A stretch of 64,000 nt of DNA from Flavobacterium xanthum. Its GTDB lineage: Bacteria; Bacteroidota; Bacteroidia; Flavobacteriales; Flavobacteriaceae. The DNA is taken from NCBI RefSeq assembly GCF_900142695.1, contig NZ_FRBU01000015.1, positions 18,484-82,483 on the forward strand, read 5' to 3'. The translations under genes were made by a program, and so were the position numbers. A model generated the notes under the pieces. It worked only from the letters and a program-made list of their open reading frames with translations. It had not been told where the DNA came from and searched no databases. This document shows, in pieces, positions 44,382-54,148 of the stretch; the stretch's first letter is position 1, and each line of letters opens with the position of its first letter.

Positions 44382-45695
44382 ATGACATACTCTAAAATAC
44401 TATTGCAAAGCTTTATATTACTCTTTTTTTGTGTAATTGAAACCAATGCACAAGAAGTCTTAACACTAGAAAGTGCGGTAAAAATTGCCTTGGAAAACAA
44501 TTATGAAATAAAAATTGCTACCAACAGTTTGACCATTCAAAAAACAAACGTGGCCATTGGAAATGCTGGAATGCTACCCACTGTTACCGCAAATGTTTTA
44601 GATAATAACAGTATTCAGAATAGTTCTCAAACACGTCAGGATGGTACTGAAAACGAGTTAGATAATGCCAAAAATAATAATTTGACCTACGGTGTTGGCT
44701 TGGATTGGACTATTTTTGATGGACTAAGAATGTTTGCCAGAATGGATCAGCTGAAAGAATTACAAAAGTTAGGCGAAGCACAATTAAAGCTGACCTTAAT
44801 AACAAGAATTAGCGATGTGAATGCGGCATATTACGATTTAGTACAACAACAACAACAATTGGCGGCATTGGACACAACCATCGTCATTTCCAACCAGCGC
44901 TTGACATTGGCTAAAAATAGATTTACCATTGGAAAAGCATCTAAATTAGAAGTTTTGAATGCACAAGTAGATTTGAATACAGATCAAGTAGCCTTGCTAA
45001 GACAAAAAGAGTTGTATGCTAATAGCAAAATCTTACTAAATCAGTTAATGGCTAGAGAGGTCTCCACCGATTTTAAAGTGATTGATGTACTGGAAGTCGA
45101 TTCCCTATTATTATTACCAGAACTCAAAGCTTTAGCGGAGAAACAAAATCCACAATTAGAAGCCCAAATTATTAATAAAAAAGTGGCCGAATTAGAATTA
45201 AAGCAAATTAAAGCGGCACGTTATCCTACAATTCGAGTAAATACTGCCTACAATTTTTCAGAAAGTCAATCCAGTCTTGGTTTTGTAACGCAATCCCAAT
45301 CCAGAGGTTTTAATTATGGTTTTAGTGCTTCTTTGAATCTATTTGATGGTTTTGCACAAAATCGAAATGAAAAAATCGCCAAGATTCTTATTGAAAACTC
45401 TAAATTGAGCATAGATCAGCAAAATTTAGCACTAAATTCACAATTATCTACTTCTTATCAAACGTATTTGACTAATTTAGAATTGATTGGTTTAGAAGAA
45501 AAAAATGAGTCAATTGCCAAACAAAATTTAAATATTACTTTAGACAAATTTCGAATTGGAACCATTACCACGTTAGAATTCAGAACGGCACAATTGAATT
45601 ATGTGAATGCCAAAGTGCGCTACAGCAACGCTCAATTTCAAGGTAAATTATCTGAAATTGCACTTCGTGAATTAGCTGGCAATTTAATTTTTTAA
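44382..45695 (+). CDS. TolC family outer membrane protein
   Basis: A 437-residue outer membrane channel. The N-terminus is a signal peptide (LLQSFILLFFCVIETNAQ). Two OEP repeats follow, beginning with LTLESAVKIALENNYEIKIA and later LPELKALAEKQNPQLEAQII, each with long amphipathic helices, and FSASLNLFDGFAQNRNE as the beta-strand segment. It completes the tripartite pump with the two genes upstream (70 bp after the RND gene). Confidence 0.92.
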   Translation: MTYSKILLQSFILLFFCVIETNAQEVLTLESAVKIALENNYEIKIATNSLTIQKTNVAIGNAGMLPTVTANVLDNNSIQNSSQTRQDGTENELDNAKNNNLTYGVGLDWTIFDGLRMFARMDQLKELQKLGEAQLKLTLITRISDVNAAYYDLVQQQQQLAALDTTIVISNQRLTLAKNRFTIGKASKLEVLNAQVDLNTDQVALLRQKELYANSKILLNQLMAREVSTDFKVIDVLEVDSLLLLPELKALAEKQNPQLEAQIINKKVAELELKQIKAARYPTIRVNTAYNFSESQSSLGFVTQSQSRGFNYGFSASLNLFDGFAQNRNEKIAKILIENSKLSIDQQNLALNSQLSTSYQTYLTNLELIGLEEKNESIAKQNLNITLDKFRIGTITTLEFRTAQLNYVNAKVRYSNAQFQGKLSEIALRELAGNLIF

Positions 45696-45721
45696 TATAC
45701 TTTTGTAAATAAAAATTTAGA

Positions 45722-46585
45722 ATGACTTCGTATAATCCCAAAGACTGGATCAGTTTTATTTTCCAATTAAGCAAAGGGGACACCTTTCGAAAACTGATAC
45801 CAATGATGGTTATTATCGGAATTTATTCTGGTGGAATTGGCTATTTAGAGATTGAATATTGGCATTTACCAGATAGTAGCCATGTCAAAAATATTTCAAT
45901 AATGCACGGAATGTTAGGTTTCGTAATCTCCTTATTGTTAGCTTATCGTACCAACACTGCCTATGATAGATGGTGGGAAGGCAGAAAATTATGGGGCGGA
46001 CTAGTAAATAACAGTCGGAATTTAGCAATCAAATTATCAATCATATTGCAGGATGAAAAAGACCGTAATTTTTTTCGCAAAGTGATTCCCAGTTATGCCT
46101 CCATTTTACATAAACATCTAAATGATAGTGATACGGGAAGACAATTGTTTGATGATGTCGATTTAGAAATTGATCATCACAAACACAAACCCAATCAGGT
46201 AGCCAAAATATTATTTCAAAAAATTAATGATTTATATGTTTCCAAGAAAATTACAGGAGACCAATTGATTATTTTGAATACTGAAATACAATCTTTTACA
46301 GATATTTGCGGGGCTTGTGAACGAATAAAAAACACGCCTATACCCTATTCTTACAGTGCTTTTATAAAAAAATTTATTTTTATTTATGTTCTTACTTTGC
46401 CTTTTGGATATGTCTTTAGCCTTGGTTATTATGTAATTCCAGTAGTCGTATTTATTTTTTATGTTTTAGCGAGTTTAGAGCTTATTGCTGAAGAAATCGA
46501 AGATCCGTTTGGAACTGATGCTAATGATTTACCAACTAGGAAAATGGCAGAAAACATTAAAAAACATGTTGAAGAGTTAATTTAA
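45722..46585 (+). CDS. Bestrophin family (UPF0187) ion channel protein
   Basis: A 287-residue membrane protein with an N-terminal SKGDTFRKLIPMMVIIGIYS segment, the bestrophin core LLAYRTNTAYDRWWEGRKLWG (about 78-98), and further segments around residues 220-255 followed by the soluble EEIEDPFGTDANDLP, where the Asp-rich stretch matches the family's cation-binding clasp. Bacterial bestrophins form pentameric ion channels. It starts 26 bp after the TolC gene, so it is probably co-transcribed, though a functional link to efflux is not known. Confidence 0.9.
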   Translation: MTSYNPKDWISFIFQLSKGDTFRKLIPMMVIIGIYSGGIGYLEIEYWHLPDSSHVKNISIMHGMLGFVISLLLAYRTNTAYDRWWEGRKLWGGLVNNSRNLAIKLSIILQDEKDRNFFRKVIPSYASILHKHLNDSDTGRQLFDDVDLEIDHHKHKPNQVAKILFQKINDLYVSKKITGDQLIILNTEIQSFTDICGACERIKNTPIPYSYSAFIKKFIFIYVLTLPFGYVFSLGYYVIPVVVFIFYVLASLELIAEEIEDPFGTDANDLPTRKMAENIKKHVEELI

Positions 46586-46658
46586 ATTTTGTTAAACACC
46601 ACTATCATTCTAATTATTTTCATTAAATTTAAGCTTTGACTTTTTAAAGTTTAGATCT

Positions 46659-47582
46659 ATGAATAGTAACCGCGCTTTTATACAACCTCCGCACCTCTCC
46701 AACGAGAAATCATTAAAAACATTAGTAGAAAATAGAACTGTTTATTCCTTGAACCATTGTGAACTCAATCTTTTTGAAACCTACGAATCTTCGACATTAG
46801 TTCCTTTAAAATTCAATGATTTAGTAGTAACCAGCATGTTGCGAGGCAAAAAAGTAATGCACCTTTTTGATGATCCGAGCTTTGTATATCTACCAGGAGA
46901 AACTGTAGTGATTCCTTCGAATGTGGAAATGAAAATTGATTTTCCAGAGGCTTCTAAAAACAATCCTACCCAATGTTTGGCTTTGGCGATAGACCAAAAA
47001 AAAATAACTGATACCTTACAATTTTTGAATGAGCGCTATCCAAAAGAGGGAAATGATCAATTCTGGCAATTAAATTACCAGAACTATTTCTTTTATAACA
47101 ATGCAGCATTAGCCACAACCATTACTAAATTGATAAAAGAATGTATGAGTACTTCAATAACCAAAGATGTTTTGGCCGACTTGACTTTGCAGGAATTATT
47201 GATTCGCATTATTCAAACTCAAACTGTCAAAGCAATTGAAGATGGACTTTTTATAGATCCAAAGAATCCTATTACCGACGTTGTAGCCTTCATCCGGTTG
47301 AATTTGAAAGAAAACTTTAACATGAAACATTTGAGTGAAAAAGCATGCATGAGCACAACTTCTTTTTATCGATTTTTCAAAAAAGAATTAGGGATGAGCC
47401 CAATTGAATTTGTAATTAATGAAAAAATGAGATGTGCTAAACAATTACTCCAAAATCCTACGATTCAAATTAATGAAGTTTGTCACATGTCTGGTTTTGA
47501 GGATTGTAATTACTTTATTCGCTTATTCAAGAAACATGAAGGTATTACGCCCAAACAATACCAGTTATTGTGCGTAAATTAA
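46659..47582 (+). CDS. AraC family transcriptional regulator
   Basis: A 307-residue regulator. An N-terminal ligand-binding half (about 1-200) precedes two helix-turn-helix motifs: FNMKHLSEKACMSTTSFYRF and IQINEVCHMSGFEDCNYFIR, ending in the typical KHEGITPKQYQ. It faces the aldehyde/alcohol dehydrogenase/DUF779 operon, with a 1-bp gap between the stop codons, and probably controls it; similar AraC-DUF779-ALDH neighbourhoods occur elsewhere. A 21-bp-spaced direct repeat upstream of the aldehyde dehydrogenase promoter is the likely target. Confidence 0.9.
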   Translation: MNSNRAFIQPPHLSNEKSLKTLVENRTVYSLNHCELNLFETYESSTLVPLKFNDLVVTSMLRGKKVMHLFDDPSFVYLPGETVVIPSNVEMKIDFPEASKNNPTQCLALAIDQKKITDTLQFLNERYPKEGNDQFWQLNYQNYFFYNNAALATTITKLIKECMSTSITKDVLADLTLQELLIRIIQTQTVKAIEDGLFIDPKNPITDVVAFIRLNLKENFNMKHLSEKACMSTTSFYRFFKKELGMSPIEFVINEKMRCAKQLLQNPTIQINEVCHMSGFEDCNYFIRLFKKHEGITPKQYQLLCVN

Positions 47583-47583
47583 A

Positions 47584-47958
47584 TTATTCAATATAAGTAA
47601 CAGGTTCAAGCGATTGTTCTTCTTCTGGAGTAAAAATGCGATATTCGATTCGGAATGTTTTTTTTAACGGGGTTTCTAATGAAAATCCTCCTACTCCAAA
47701 AGCATCAATTACATCTAAAGTAAAATGTGCATGTTTCCAGTATTCAAATAAATCCTTGTCTACCCAAAACTCCGTATTTTCGACTAAACCAATGCATACA
47801 TCGCCCAGTCTTTGATAAAAACCTCCTTTTTCAAAACATTGTGGTTGCGTTCCTTCACAACAACCGCCGGCCTGATAAAACATTAAATCTCCGTGTTTTG
47901 CCTGCAAAATGTTTATTAATGCTATTGCCTTTTCGGTGGCGTCAATTCTTTTTACCAT
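47584..47958 (-). CDS. DUF779 domain-containing protein
   Basis: A 124-residue protein with the DUF779 cysteine motif YQAGGCCEGTQPQCF and a later WKHAHFTLDVIDAFGVGGFS, both typical of proteins encoded beside acetaldehyde dehydrogenase genes. The cysteines and histidine may bind metal. A longer frame opens at 48003, but ATG 47958 (VKRIDATEKAIALI) is the start of the conserved region. Probably the last gene of the ald-adh operon, ending 1 bp from the araC stop. Confidence 0.9.
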   Translation of the reverse strand: MVKRIDATEKAIALINILQAKHGDLMFYQAGGCCEGTQPQCFEKGGFYQRLGDVCIGLVENTEFWVDKDLFEYWKHAHFTLDVIDAFGVGGFSLETPLKKTFRIEYRIFTPEEEQSLEPVTYIE

Positions 47959-48026
47959 CTTTTTATTGGTATTGATAAAAACAGAAAACTTATGCGAACA
48001 CAAATTTTCTGTTTTACTAATTTATA

Positions 48027-49061
48027 TTATTGCTTGGCAATTTCAAGTACAACACGTCCTTCAATTTGTCCTTTTTTCATTTTGTCAAAAACATCATTTA
48101 CATCTTCTAACTTTGCTGATGTAACGGTTGCTTTGACTTTTCCTTCCACCGCAAATTGAATCGCTTCCTGTAAGTCTTTTCGTGTTCCTACAATAGAACC
48201 CCGAATTGTAATTCTATTTAATACTGTATCAAAAATCGACAAATCAAAATTTCCAGGAGGAAGTCCGTTCAGGGCCATGGTTCCTTTTCTTCTTAAGGTT
48301 TCTAATCCTTGTTTAAAGGCGATAGGAGAAACAGCCGTAATTAAGGCTCCGTGCATTCCACCAACTTCTTTTTTAAGAAATTCTCCAGGATTTTGATTTT
48401 TAGCATTTATTACTAAATCAGCGCCTAATTTTTTTGCTAACTCTAATTTATCATCCGCAATATCAATGGCGGCAACATGCATTCCCATAGCTTTTGCATA
48501 TTGGACCGCAACGTGACCTAAACCACCTATTCCCGAAATAGCTACCCATTCCCCTGGTTTAACTTCCGTTTCTTTTAATCCTTTATAAACAGTAACCCCT
48601 GCGCAAAGGATAGGTGCCATCTCCAAAAAATTCACATTCGAAGGTAAATGCCCAACGTATCGTGCATCGGCAATCACATATTCGGCAAAACTACCATCTA
48701 CACTGTACCCTCCATTTTGCTGAGTGTCACACAATGTTTCCCAACCAGTAATACATTGATCACAGCCACCACAAGCACTATACAACCATGGCACTCCAAC
48801 AGCATCCCCTTCTTTGACATTCTTTACATCTGGACCTACCGCTACAACATATCCTACTCCCTCATGTCCTGGAATCAATGGCATTTTTGGTTTAACTGGC
48901 CAATCCCCTTCAATGGCGTGTAAGTCGGTGTGGCAAACACCACTTGCTATTACTTTTACTAAAATTTCATTTCGACCAGGACGTTTAACTTCTACTTCTT
49001 CAATCTTTAAAAGTGACCCAAATTCTCTAATCACTGCAGCTTTCATTGTTTTTGGTAACAT
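48027..49061 (-). CDS. adhP: Zinc-dependent alcohol dehydrogenase AdhP
   Basis: A 344-residue medium-chain dehydrogenase/reductase that interconverts ethanol-type primary alcohols and aldehydes. Catalytic zinc ligands are Cys43 ([10 protein letters not shown]) and His66-Glu67 (PGHEGVG); the structural zinc site is Cys97, Cys100, Cys103 and Cys111 ([16 protein letters not shown]). The Rossmann loop is [16 protein letters not shown] frame starting at 49112 uses TTG; ATG 49061 ([14 protein letters not shown]) is preferred and ATG 49046 is possible. It lies between ALDH and DUF779 in one operon. Confidence 0.94.
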   Translation of the reverse strand: MLPKTMKAAVIREFGSLLKIEEVEVKRPGRNEILVKVIASGVCHTDLHAIEGDWPVKPKMPLIPGHEGVGYVVAVGPDVKNVKEGDAVGVPWLYSACGGCDQCITGWETLCDTQQNGGYSVDGSFAEYVIADARYVGHLPSNVNFLEMAPILCAGVTVYKGLKETEVKPGEWVAISGIGGLGHVAVQYAKAMGMHVAAIDIADDKLELAKKLGADLVINAKNQNPGEFLKKEVGGMHGALITAVSPIAFKQGLETLRRKGTMALNGLPPGNFDLSIFDTVLNRITIRGSIVGTRKDLQEAIQFAVEGKVKATVTSAKLEDVNDVFDKMKKGQIEGRVVLEIAKQ

Positions 49062-49125
49062 AATATGTAGATTTATAAAAAAAAAGAAAGCTCTTTCACT
49101 TTCCTTTTTCAATTAATAATTCATT

Positions 49126-50631
49126 CTAAAAGAAACCTAATTTCTTTTTATCGTAAGAAATTAGCATGTTTTTTGTTTGTTGGTAATGTGCTAGCATCAT
49201 TTTATGATTCTCACGGCCAATTCCAGACTGTTTATATCCTCCAAACGGGGCTCCCGCTGGATAAGAATGGTATTGGTTTATCCAAACACGACCCGCTTGA
49301 ATCGCTCTTGGAACCTGATAAATTTCGTGTGCATCGCGCGTCCAGAGTCCAGCTCCCAAACCGTACATTGAATCATTTGCAATTGCAATTGCTTCTTCAG
49401 TGGTTTTAAAAGTAGTAACGGCTAAAACAGGTCCGAATATTTCTTCTTGAAAAATACGCATTTTGTTGTGTCCTTTGAAAAGAGTCGGTTTGATATAATA
49501 TCCTCCTGCTAATTCCCCTTCCATGTGATTTTCTTCCCCTCCTGTTAATAATTCAGCTCCTTCTTCCTTTCCTAGTTTAATATAGGAAAGTATTTTTTCT
49601 TTTTGAACCAAAGAGGTTTGCGCACCCATCATCGTCGTTCTATCCAACGGATTTCCCATCTTGATGGCAGCAGTTCTTTCGATAACTTTAGCAATAAATT
49701 TATCATAAATTGCTTCGTGTACTAATAATCTGGAAGGACAAGTACATATTTCACCTTGGTTTAGAGCAAACATGACAGCACCTTCAACTGCTTTGTCAAA
49801 GAAATCATCATCAGCATCACCAACAGATTCCATGAAAATATTAGGTGATTTTCCGCCTAATTCTAGTGTAACTGGAATAATATTTTCAGTAGCATATTGC
49901 ATAACTAAACGACCTGTAGGAGTCGAACCAGTAAATGCTGCTTTTGACACTTTTTTATTAGTTACCAAAGCTCTACCCAACTCGGCCCCAAAACCATTCA
50001 CAATATTTATAACTCCCGGAGGAAGAATATCCCCAATCAATTCCATCAATACTAAAATAGAAATTGGAGTACTTTCTGCGGGTTTTAGTACCACCGTATT
50101 TCCTGCCGCCAAAGCTGGAGCCAGTTTCCAAACTGCCATTAAAATTGGAAAATTCCAAGGAATAATTTGGGCAATTACTCCTAAAGGCTCACTCAAAGCT
50201 ATAGAAACAGTTTGCGAATCCAATTCGGCAATTGAACTGTCCTCGGCTCTGATTACACCAGCAAAATAACGAAAATGGTCAATGGCTAAAGGAATATCTG
50301 CAGCTAAAGTTTCCCGTATCGCTTTTCCATTATCTATGGTTTCAACTGTTGCAATGTATTCCAAATTATCTTCGATAACTTGAGCAATTTTATTCAATAA
50401 GTTACTGCGTTCCGTAGCAGAGGTTTTTCCCCAAGTTTGAAAAGCATCATAAGCTTTGTCTACAGCAAATGCTACATCTTCCTTACTAGAGTGAGCAGCT
50501 TGCGTAAAAACTTTTCCATCTATAGGAGAAACGACGTCAAAATAGTCGCCATTTATTGGTGCTACAAATTTACCGCCGATATAATTATCATATTTTGCCT
50601 TAAATTCAGGCCTTTGCACTACATTATCCAT
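49126..50631 (-). CDS. Aldehyde dehydrogenase (ExaC/AldB-like)
   Basis: A 501-residue NAD(P)-dependent aldehyde dehydrogenase. Catalytic Glu257 lies in VTLELGGKSPNIF and the nucleophile Cys296 in NQGEICTCPSR; AGNTVVLKPAESTPI binds cofactor and PFGGYKQSGIGRENH is conserved near the C-terminus. It resembles the acetaldehyde dehydrogenases encoded with DUF779. It is the first gene of the leftward operon with adhP (64 bp away) and DUF779, which suggests ethanol or acetaldehyde oxidation to acetate. Confidence 0.94.
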   Translation of the reverse strand: MDNVVQRPEFKAKYDNYIGGKFVAPINGDYFDVVSPIDGKVFTQAAHSSKEDVAFAVDKAYDAFQTWGKTSATERSNLLNKIAQVIEDNLEYIATVETIDNGKAIRETLAADIPLAIDHFRYFAGVIRAEDSSIAELDSQTVSIALSEPLGVIAQIIPWNFPILMAVWKLAPALAAGNTVVLKPAESTPISILVLMELIGDILPPGVINIVNGFGAELGRALVTNKKVSKAAFTGSTPTGRLVMQYATENIIPVTLELGGKSPNIFMESVGDADDDFFDKAVEGAVMFALNQGEICTCPSRLLVHEAIYDKFIAKVIERTAAIKMGNPLDRTTMMGAQTSLVQKEKILSYIKLGKEEGAELLTGGEENHMEGELAGGYYIKPTLFKGHNKMRIFQEEIFGPVLAVTTFKTTEEAIAIANDSMYGLGAGLWTRDAHEIYQVPRAIQAGRVWINQYHSYPAGAPFGGYKQSGIGRENHKMMLAHYQQTKNMLISYDKKKLGFF

Positions 50632-50654
50632 TTGGTTTTATTTTTAGATTTACT

Positions 50655-50662
50655 CAAAGTTA
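50655..50662 (-). promoter_or_regulatory. Aldehyde dehydrogenase operon promoter -7 box
   Basis: TAACTTTG on the minus strand, 23 bp upstream of ATG 50631. There is no TTG at -33; a direct repeat occupies that position, as in activator-dependent promoters. Confidence 0.55.
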
Positions 50663-50681
50663 GCTTCTTATTTATCATTAG

Positions 50682-50713
50682 AATAGCATTAATCATCCAA
50701 CTAATAGCATTAA
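50682..50713 (-). promoter_or_regulatory. Predicted AraC-type operator, two direct repeats
   Basis: AATAGCATTAA occurs at 50682-50692 and again at 50703-50713, a 21-bp period (two helix turns). The nearer copy is 19 bp upstream of the -7 box, where an activator contacts RNA polymerase. This is the geometry of the araI1-I2 half-sites. Confidence 0.55.
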
Positions 50714-50867
50714 ATTTTACTATCTGTTTTTTTAACCTAATTTTATTATTTATTTCACATTTATTTATATTTAATAATGCCAAATTAACATTTCCTACAC
50801 GTCCTTACTACTCCAAATCAATTATAAAAAACAAAAAAAATTGTTTCTTACTCCAATCTGCAATCCT

Positions 50868-50875
50868 TATATTTG
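50868..50875 (+). promoter_or_regulatory. pheT promoter -7 box
   Basis: TATATTTG, 21 bp upstream of ATG 50897; a TTG at 50841-50843 is 24 bp upstream. Confidence 0.5.
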
Positions 50876-50896
50876 CAATCTTGAAAAAAACATAAA

Positions 50897-53317
50897 ATGA
50901 AAATATCTTACAACTGGTTAAAACAATTCATCAAAATAGACTGGAAATCCGATGAAACTGCTGCATTACTTACGGACTTAGGTCTAGAAGTGGAAATAGT
51001 AGAAAAATACCAATCCGTAAAAGGCGGATTAGAAGGTATTGTTGTAGGGCATGTTCTTACTTGCGTCCAACATCCCGATGCTGACAGACTAAAAATAACC
51101 ACCGTAGATTTAGGCAACGGTATTCCAGTACAAATTGTATGTGGTGCCAATAATGTTGCTGCTGGTCAAAAAGTACCGGTCGCTACCATCGGAACTACAT
51201 TATATGATGCTGCAGGAGTTGCTTTTTCGATAAAAAAAGGAAAAATACGCGGACAGGAAAGCCACGGAATGATTTGTGCAGAAGATGAAATTGGTCTTGG
51301 TGAAAGCCATGATGGCATTATGATTTTAGACGATGCTTTAGTACCGGGAACACCTGCTGCAACCGTCTTTAAAATTGAAGATGATGAAGTTTTTGAAATC
51401 GGACTTACTCCTAACCGTGCTGATGCCATGAGCCACTTAGGAACAGCTAGAGATTTAAGAGCTGGACTTTTACAAAGTGGTATAAACGTAGAATTAATTA
51501 CCCCATCAGTTAGTAATTTTAGAGTAGATAAAAGAACTTTGAAAATTGACATCGATGTAAAAGAACCTAAACTTGCCCCTCGTTATTGTGGTGTAACTAT
51601 TTCAGGGATCGAAGTCAAAACATCTCCTGCGTGGTTACAAAACAGATTGAAAGCAATTGGATTAAATCCAAAAAATAATATTGTCGATGTTACTAATTAT
51701 GTTTTACATGAATTAGGACAACCACTCCATGCTTTTGATGCTGCAAAAATTAATGGTAAAGTAATAGTGCAAACGCTTCCTGCAGGCACAAAATTCATTA
51801 CCCTTGATGATGTTGAAAGAACTTTACACGAAGAAGATTTAATGATTTGTGACGAAAAAGGTCCTTTATGCATTGCCGGTGTTTTTGGTGGTAAAAAATC
51901 TGGAGTTTCTGAAAGCACCAATTCTATATTTTTAGAAAGTGCTTATTTCAATCCGGTAAGTATTCGTAAAACTGCAAAAAGACATCAATTAAATACAGAT
52001 GCTTCTTTCCGTTTTGAAAGAGGAATTGACCCTACTATAACGGAATATGCCTTAAAACGTGCTGCGTTATTAATACAAGAAGTGGCAGGTGGAGAAATTA
52101 CATCTGACGTTTTTAATGTCTATCCAAAGAAAATAGAAGATTTCAGCGTATTCTTAAACTTTAGTAAAGTCGCAAAAATTATTGGGGAAGAAATACCAAA
52201 AGATACGATTAAAAAAATATTAGTTTCTTTAGATATCAAAGTAAATAGTGTCTCAGATGCTGGATTAGGATTAACAATTCCTGCATATCGCGTTGATGTA
52301 CAAAGAGAAATAGATGTTATAGAAGAAATATTAAGAGTATATGGCTACAACAATATTAATTTTTCTAAAAAATTAAATGCTACGGTTTCTAATTCGCCTA
52401 GAAACGAAGATTACAAAATACAAAATGTGATTGCCACCCAATTAAATTCTCAGGGATTCAATGAAATGATGGCAAATTCATTGACTACTGCATCCTACGT
52501 TGGACTTTCAGAGGATTTGAATCCAACAAACAATGTGACAATGTTAAATCCCTTAAGTGCTGATTTGTCAACAATGCGACAGTCTTTGCTATTTTCAGGA
52601 TTAGAAGCAGTATCGTATAATATCAATCGTAAAAATGCCGATTTGAAATTATTCGAGTTTGGAAAAACATACCATAACTACCTTGCCGGTTATGAAGAAA
52701 AAAAGCATTTAAGCTTATTCCTTACTGGTAGCAGAAATCAGGAAAACTGGACAGCAACTCAAAAACCATCCGATTTCTTTTTATTTAAAGGGTTTGCAAA
52801 TGGAATTCTTTCTCGTTTGGGCATTCAAAAAACACAAAATGTACCAGTAACTTCAGATGTGTTTTCTGAAGGGATTGCGATTAGCGTTGGAAACGAAATT
52901 CTAGTAGAATTAGGAGTCGTAAAAAAATCAATTTTAAAACATTTTGGAATCAAACAGGAAGTGTTTTATGCAGATTTTAATTGGAACTTAATTTTGAAAT
53001 TACTTTCAAGCAAAATAAAATACACTGAAATTCCTAAATATCCAGAAGTTCGCAGAGATTTGGCTTTATTGATTGACCAAAGTGTAACTTATGATCGCAT
53101 TTACACGATTGCCTGTCAAACGGAAAAAGCACTGTTAAAAGACATTAATTTATTTGATGTGTACGAAGGACAAAATCTTCCCGAAGGAAAAAAATCGTAT
53201 GCGTTGAGTTTCACTATTCAGGACCATTCAAAAACATTGACAGATGTTCAAATTGATAAAATTATGAGCAAGTTGCAAAAGAATTTTGAAACTGAACTTG
53301 GAGCTAGCTTACGATAA
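50897..53317 (+). CDS. pheT: Phenylalanine-tRNA ligase beta subunit
   Basis: An 806-residue subunit that, with PheS, charges tRNA-Phe. Domains in order: N-terminal MKISYNWLKQFIKIDW, an EMAP-type tRNA-binding OB domain (about 42-150, HPDADRLKITTVD), the B3/B4 editing domain (about 210-385, LNPKNNIVDVTNYVLHELGQ), B5, the catalytic-like core, and the C-terminal FDX-ACB domain (YPEVRRDLALLI). Length is normal. pheS is not in the window, so the two subunit genes are separated here. Confidence 0.97.
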   Translation: MKISYNWLKQFIKIDWKSDETAALLTDLGLEVEIVEKYQSVKGGLEGIVVGHVLTCVQHPDADRLKITTVDLGNGIPVQIVCGANNVAAGQKVPVATIGTTLYDAAGVAFSIKKGKIRGQESHGMICAEDEIGLGESHDGIMILDDALVPGTPAATVFKIEDDEVFEIGLTPNRADAMSHLGTARDLRAGLLQSGINVELITPSVSNFRVDKRTLKIDIDVKEPKLAPRYCGVTISGIEVKTSPAWLQNRLKAIGLNPKNNIVDVTNYVLHELGQPLHAFDAAKINGKVIVQTLPAGTKFITLDDVERTLHEEDLMICDEKGPLCIAGVFGGKKSGVSESTNSIFLESAYFNPVSIRKTAKRHQLNTDASFRFERGIDPTITEYALKRAALLIQEVAGGEITSDVFNVYPKKIEDFSVFLNFSKVAKIIGEEIPKDTIKKILVSLDIKVNSVSDAGLGLTIPAYRVDVQREIDVIEEILRVYGYNNINFSKKLNATVSNSPRNEDYKIQNVIATQLNSQGFNEMMANSLTTASYVGLSEDLNPTNNVTMLNPLSADLSTMRQSLLFSGLEAVSYNINRKNADLKLFEFGKTYHNYLAGYEEKKHLSLFLTGSRNQENWTATQKPSDFFLFKGFANGILSRLGIQKTQNVPVTSDVFSEGIAISVGNEILVELGVVKKSILKHFGIKQEVFYADFNWNLILKLLSSKIKYTEIPKYPEVRRDLALLIDQSVTYDRIYTIACQTEKALLKDINLFDVYEGQNLPEGKKSYALSFTIQDHSKTLTDVQIDKIMSKLQKNFETELGASLR

Positions 53318-53338
53318 TAGCCCTTTATTTAAAATATT

Positions 53339-53375
53339 AATTCCCAATTCTAGATTTAGAATTGGGAATTTTTTT
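53339..53375 (+). terminator. pheT terminator
   Basis: A perfect 14-bp stem, AATTCCCAATTCTA (53339-53352) with TAGAATTGGGAATT (53357-53370), loop of 4 nt, then TTTTT. Confidence 0.9.
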
Positions 53376-53379
53376 ATAC

Positions 53380-53409
53380 AAAAAAGCCCTACTAGTAGTA
53401 GAGCTTTTA
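53380..53409 (-). terminator. Terminator of the fasciclin gene
   Basis: An imperfect stem, AAAAGC-c-CTACT against AGTAG-a-GCTTTT; on the minus strand a T run follows. Faces the pheT terminator. Confidence 0.65.
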
Positions 53410-53441
53410 AGACTAACAAAATATCAACCTCTAATTTTAAA

Positions 53442-53996
53442 TTATTTTTTAGGCAATACCACAGCATCAACAACGTGAATCACACCATTCGATTGGTTTA
53501 CATCTGCGATTGTAACTTTAGATTTTCCACCATTCTCATCAGTAATATATAAGTTTTTACCTTTCATCCAAGCCGTAAGTGTTCCACCGCTAACCGTTTT
53601 CAAAGTTGCTTTACCTTTTCCCTTTTTAATAGCTTTTGCTATATCAGAAGCGTTCATTTTTCCTGCAACTACATGGTAGGTAAGGATTGTTTGCAACATT
53701 TTTAAGTTTTCAGGTTTCAATAACGTTTCAACAGTTCCCATTGGTAATTTAGCAAAAGCAGCATTTGTTGGTGCAAAAACTGTAAAAGGTCCTTTACTTT
53801 GTAATGTTTCTACTAATCCTGCGGCTTTAACGGCTGCAACAAGCGTAGTGTGATCTTTAGAGTTTACTGCATTTTCAACAATATTTTTTGAAGGGTACAT
53901 TGCTGCTCCACCAACCATTACTGTTTTTTGAGCAAAAGAAGTAGCTCCAAATACTAATGCCATAAATGCAATCGATAAAAATTTTCTAGTTTTCAT
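53442..53996 (-). CDS. Fasciclin (FAS1) domain protein
   Basis: A 184-residue secreted or surface protein. The signal peptide is FLSIAFMALVFGATSFAQ. One FAS1 domain (about 40-182) shows TLVAAVKAAGLVETLQSKGP, FTVFAPTNAAFAKL, LTYHVVAGKM and the end GVIHVVDAVVLP. FAS1 domains mediate adhesion; in bacteria they are often exported. The single domain and lack of a T9SS C-terminal signal suggest periplasmic or outer-membrane location. Confidence 0.92.
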   Translation of the reverse strand: MKTRKFLSIAFMALVFGATSFAQKTVMVGGAAMYPSKNIVENAVNSKDHTTLVAAVKAAGLVETLQSKGPFTVFAPTNAAFAKLPMGTVETLLKPENLKMLQTILTYHVVAGKMNASDIAKAIKKGKGKATLKTVSGGTLTAWMKGKNLYITDENGGKSKVTIADVNQSNGVIHVVDAVVLPKK

Positions 53997-54148
53997 AATA
54001 ATCTATTTTTTAAAGTTATATAAAAGCATTTACGCACAAAGAGTAGATTTGGTTTTAAAAAAATTAAAATAATTTATAAATAATTGATTGTCAGTAAAAT
54101 AAAAACATTATTTTTTTAATAGCCTGATGCAGATAGAACGTGTAAACT

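Noticed and set aside
50437..50895. 152-codon plus-strand frame upstream of pheT
   Set aside because: Its first half is antisense to the well-supported aldehyde dehydrogenase, and the rest is low-complexity AT-rich sequence containing the pheT promoter.
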